A DNA stretch of 15,139 nt from Planctomycetota bacterium (GTDB lineage: Bacteria > Planctomycetota > B15-G4). Location of the stretch: positions 1-15,139 of the forward strand of contig QNBX01000110.1 in assembly GCA_003644265.1 (NCBI GenBank), read 5' to 3'. Within the stretch, counting starts at the first letter, position 1. Each line of letters begins with the position of its first letter. The notes beneath the pieces were generated by a model. It was given only the letters and a program-made list of their open reading frames with translations, was not told the origin of the DNA and did no database searches. This document shows, one piece after another, positions 14,819-15,139 of this stretch. The translations under genes were made by a program, and so were the position numbers.

Positions 14819-14937
14819 GGCGGGGCTCGCGGGTGCCTGGGCCCGCGTCCGGCGGCTCCCGAAGCGGGGCCGGTCCCGAGACGCCGGGCTGTCACCTCCT
14901 TGGGCGAGATGCAGGCCAGCCGACCGCCAGAGATAAT
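14819..14937 (-). promoter_or_regulatory. Conserved structured leader of propeller gene, copy 2
   Basis: The 85-nt block at 14845-14929 has the same potential stems as in copy 1: inner hairpin 14893-14898 with 14906-14911, enclosing stem 14887-14891 with 14917-14921, and the closing GGCGG/CCGCC pair. The Shine-Dalgarno AGGAGGTGA is kept at 14900-14892, but the ATG after it is CGG here (14886-14884). The nearest start is the gene's own ATG 66 bases further on, so the Shine-Dalgarno cannot act on an adjacent codon. Confidence 0.55.
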
Positions 14938-14956
14938 TCGCCGGGCAGCAGGTCCC

Positions 14957-15005
14957 GACACCTGACACCTGACACCTGACACCTGACACCTGACACCCGA
15001 CACCA
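14957..15005. repeat. 7-bp tandem repeat, 7 copies
   Basis: GACACCT is repeated five times exactly (14957-14991), then once as GACACCC and once as GACACCA, ending at 15005. On the coding strand of the propeller gene it reads as AGGTGTC repeats ending about 28 bp before the conserved leader, the position taken in copy 1 by the GGGCAGC array. The open frame through it reads as a low-complexity Val/Ser/Gly/Cys/Gln repeat and is not a gene. Confidence 0.95.
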
Positions 15006-15139
15006 AGTTCCTTCACCCTAGCAGCCTGTGGCGGAAGTGCTTTCGTGCGCGGTGGTGCGCTCGTGGTGCAGATCAAGGCGACAGATCGCAGGCGAATCCG
15101 TGGATTCGTCGAGAACTGGCAACGCCGAGCTGCGCCACG
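15006..15139. other. Unassigned right end
   Basis: No gene can be supported. There is a perfect hairpin, CGAATC-cgtg-GATTCG, at 15093-15108. The promoter of propeller copy 2 may lie here, but no clear -10/-35 pair is visible. Confidence 0.3.

Larger units (their letters stand above)
12997..14937 (-). repeat. Tandem duplication, right copy (3' flank, propeller gene, leader)
   Basis: This is the second copy of the unit described at 10738-12705, in the same orientation. Its 3' flank opens with GGCGACGGCG and a C-rich run like that of the first copy, and its leader ends at the CGACCGCCA block. The word CACTCAGGGCG, which covers the stop codon of both genes (10880-10890 and 13120-13130), appears a third time at 12990-13000 outside any gene, suggesting a remnant of an earlier rearrangement. 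Confidence 0.8.

Noticed and set aside
14845..14929. Known c-di-GMP (GEMM) riboswitch
   Set aside because: The three-way shape and TGACAGCC recall it loosely, but the diagnostic GCAAACC and GACGCAAAGCC blocks are missing.

Overview
The window is GC-rich bacterial chromosomal DNA, most likely from a member of the Planctomycetota. Two things suggest this: an ECF-type sigma factor gene directly upstream of a membrane-anchored Ser/Thr kinase gene, and two secreted beta-propeller proteins ending in a Gly/Pro-rich domain that closes in a 'GTTP' tail, a type I associate with secreted planctomycete proteins. Both are family recollections, not search results. Another bacterium rich in kinases, such as a myxobacterium or acidobacterium, is possible.

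Layout. Positions 1-5475 are all minus strand: a truncated membrane-anchored helical-repeat protein (1-555), a predicted secreted protein split by a single in-frame TGA (705-1988), a SpoIIAA/STAS-like protein (2117-2521), a Ser/Thr kinase (2666-4819) and its sigma factor (4909-5475). A divergent promoter region follows. On the plus strand are a universal stress protein (5576-6097), a Na+/phosphate cotransporter-PhoU fusion whose start overlaps it (6084-7778), and a PPK2 polyphosphate kinase (7987-8961). Two more PPK2 genes, minus strand and overlapping by one base (9773-10579, then 9057-9773), converge on the first. The right third holds two tandem paralogous secreted seven-bladed propeller proteins (10884-12584 and 13124-14818), each with the same conserved leader and 3' flank.

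How the genes work together. The sigma factor and kinase look like a signalling unit. The stress protein, phosphate transporter and three PPK2 enzymes form a phosphate/polyphosphate and energy-stress neighbourhood, in which PPK2 enzymes of different types could together rebuild ATP from AMP and polyphosphate. The propeller proteins are probably exported and of unknown target.

The most unusual features are non-coding. An 85-nt leader upstream of both propeller genes differs at only 5 positions, can fold as a three-way junction, and hides a perfect Shine-Dalgarno sequence inside a hairpin, although in one copy no start codon follows it. Four intergenic gaps carry short tandem arrays with four different units (5, 11, 7/8 and 7 bp). 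No tRNA, rRNA, CRISPR array, insertion sequence or integrase was seen.
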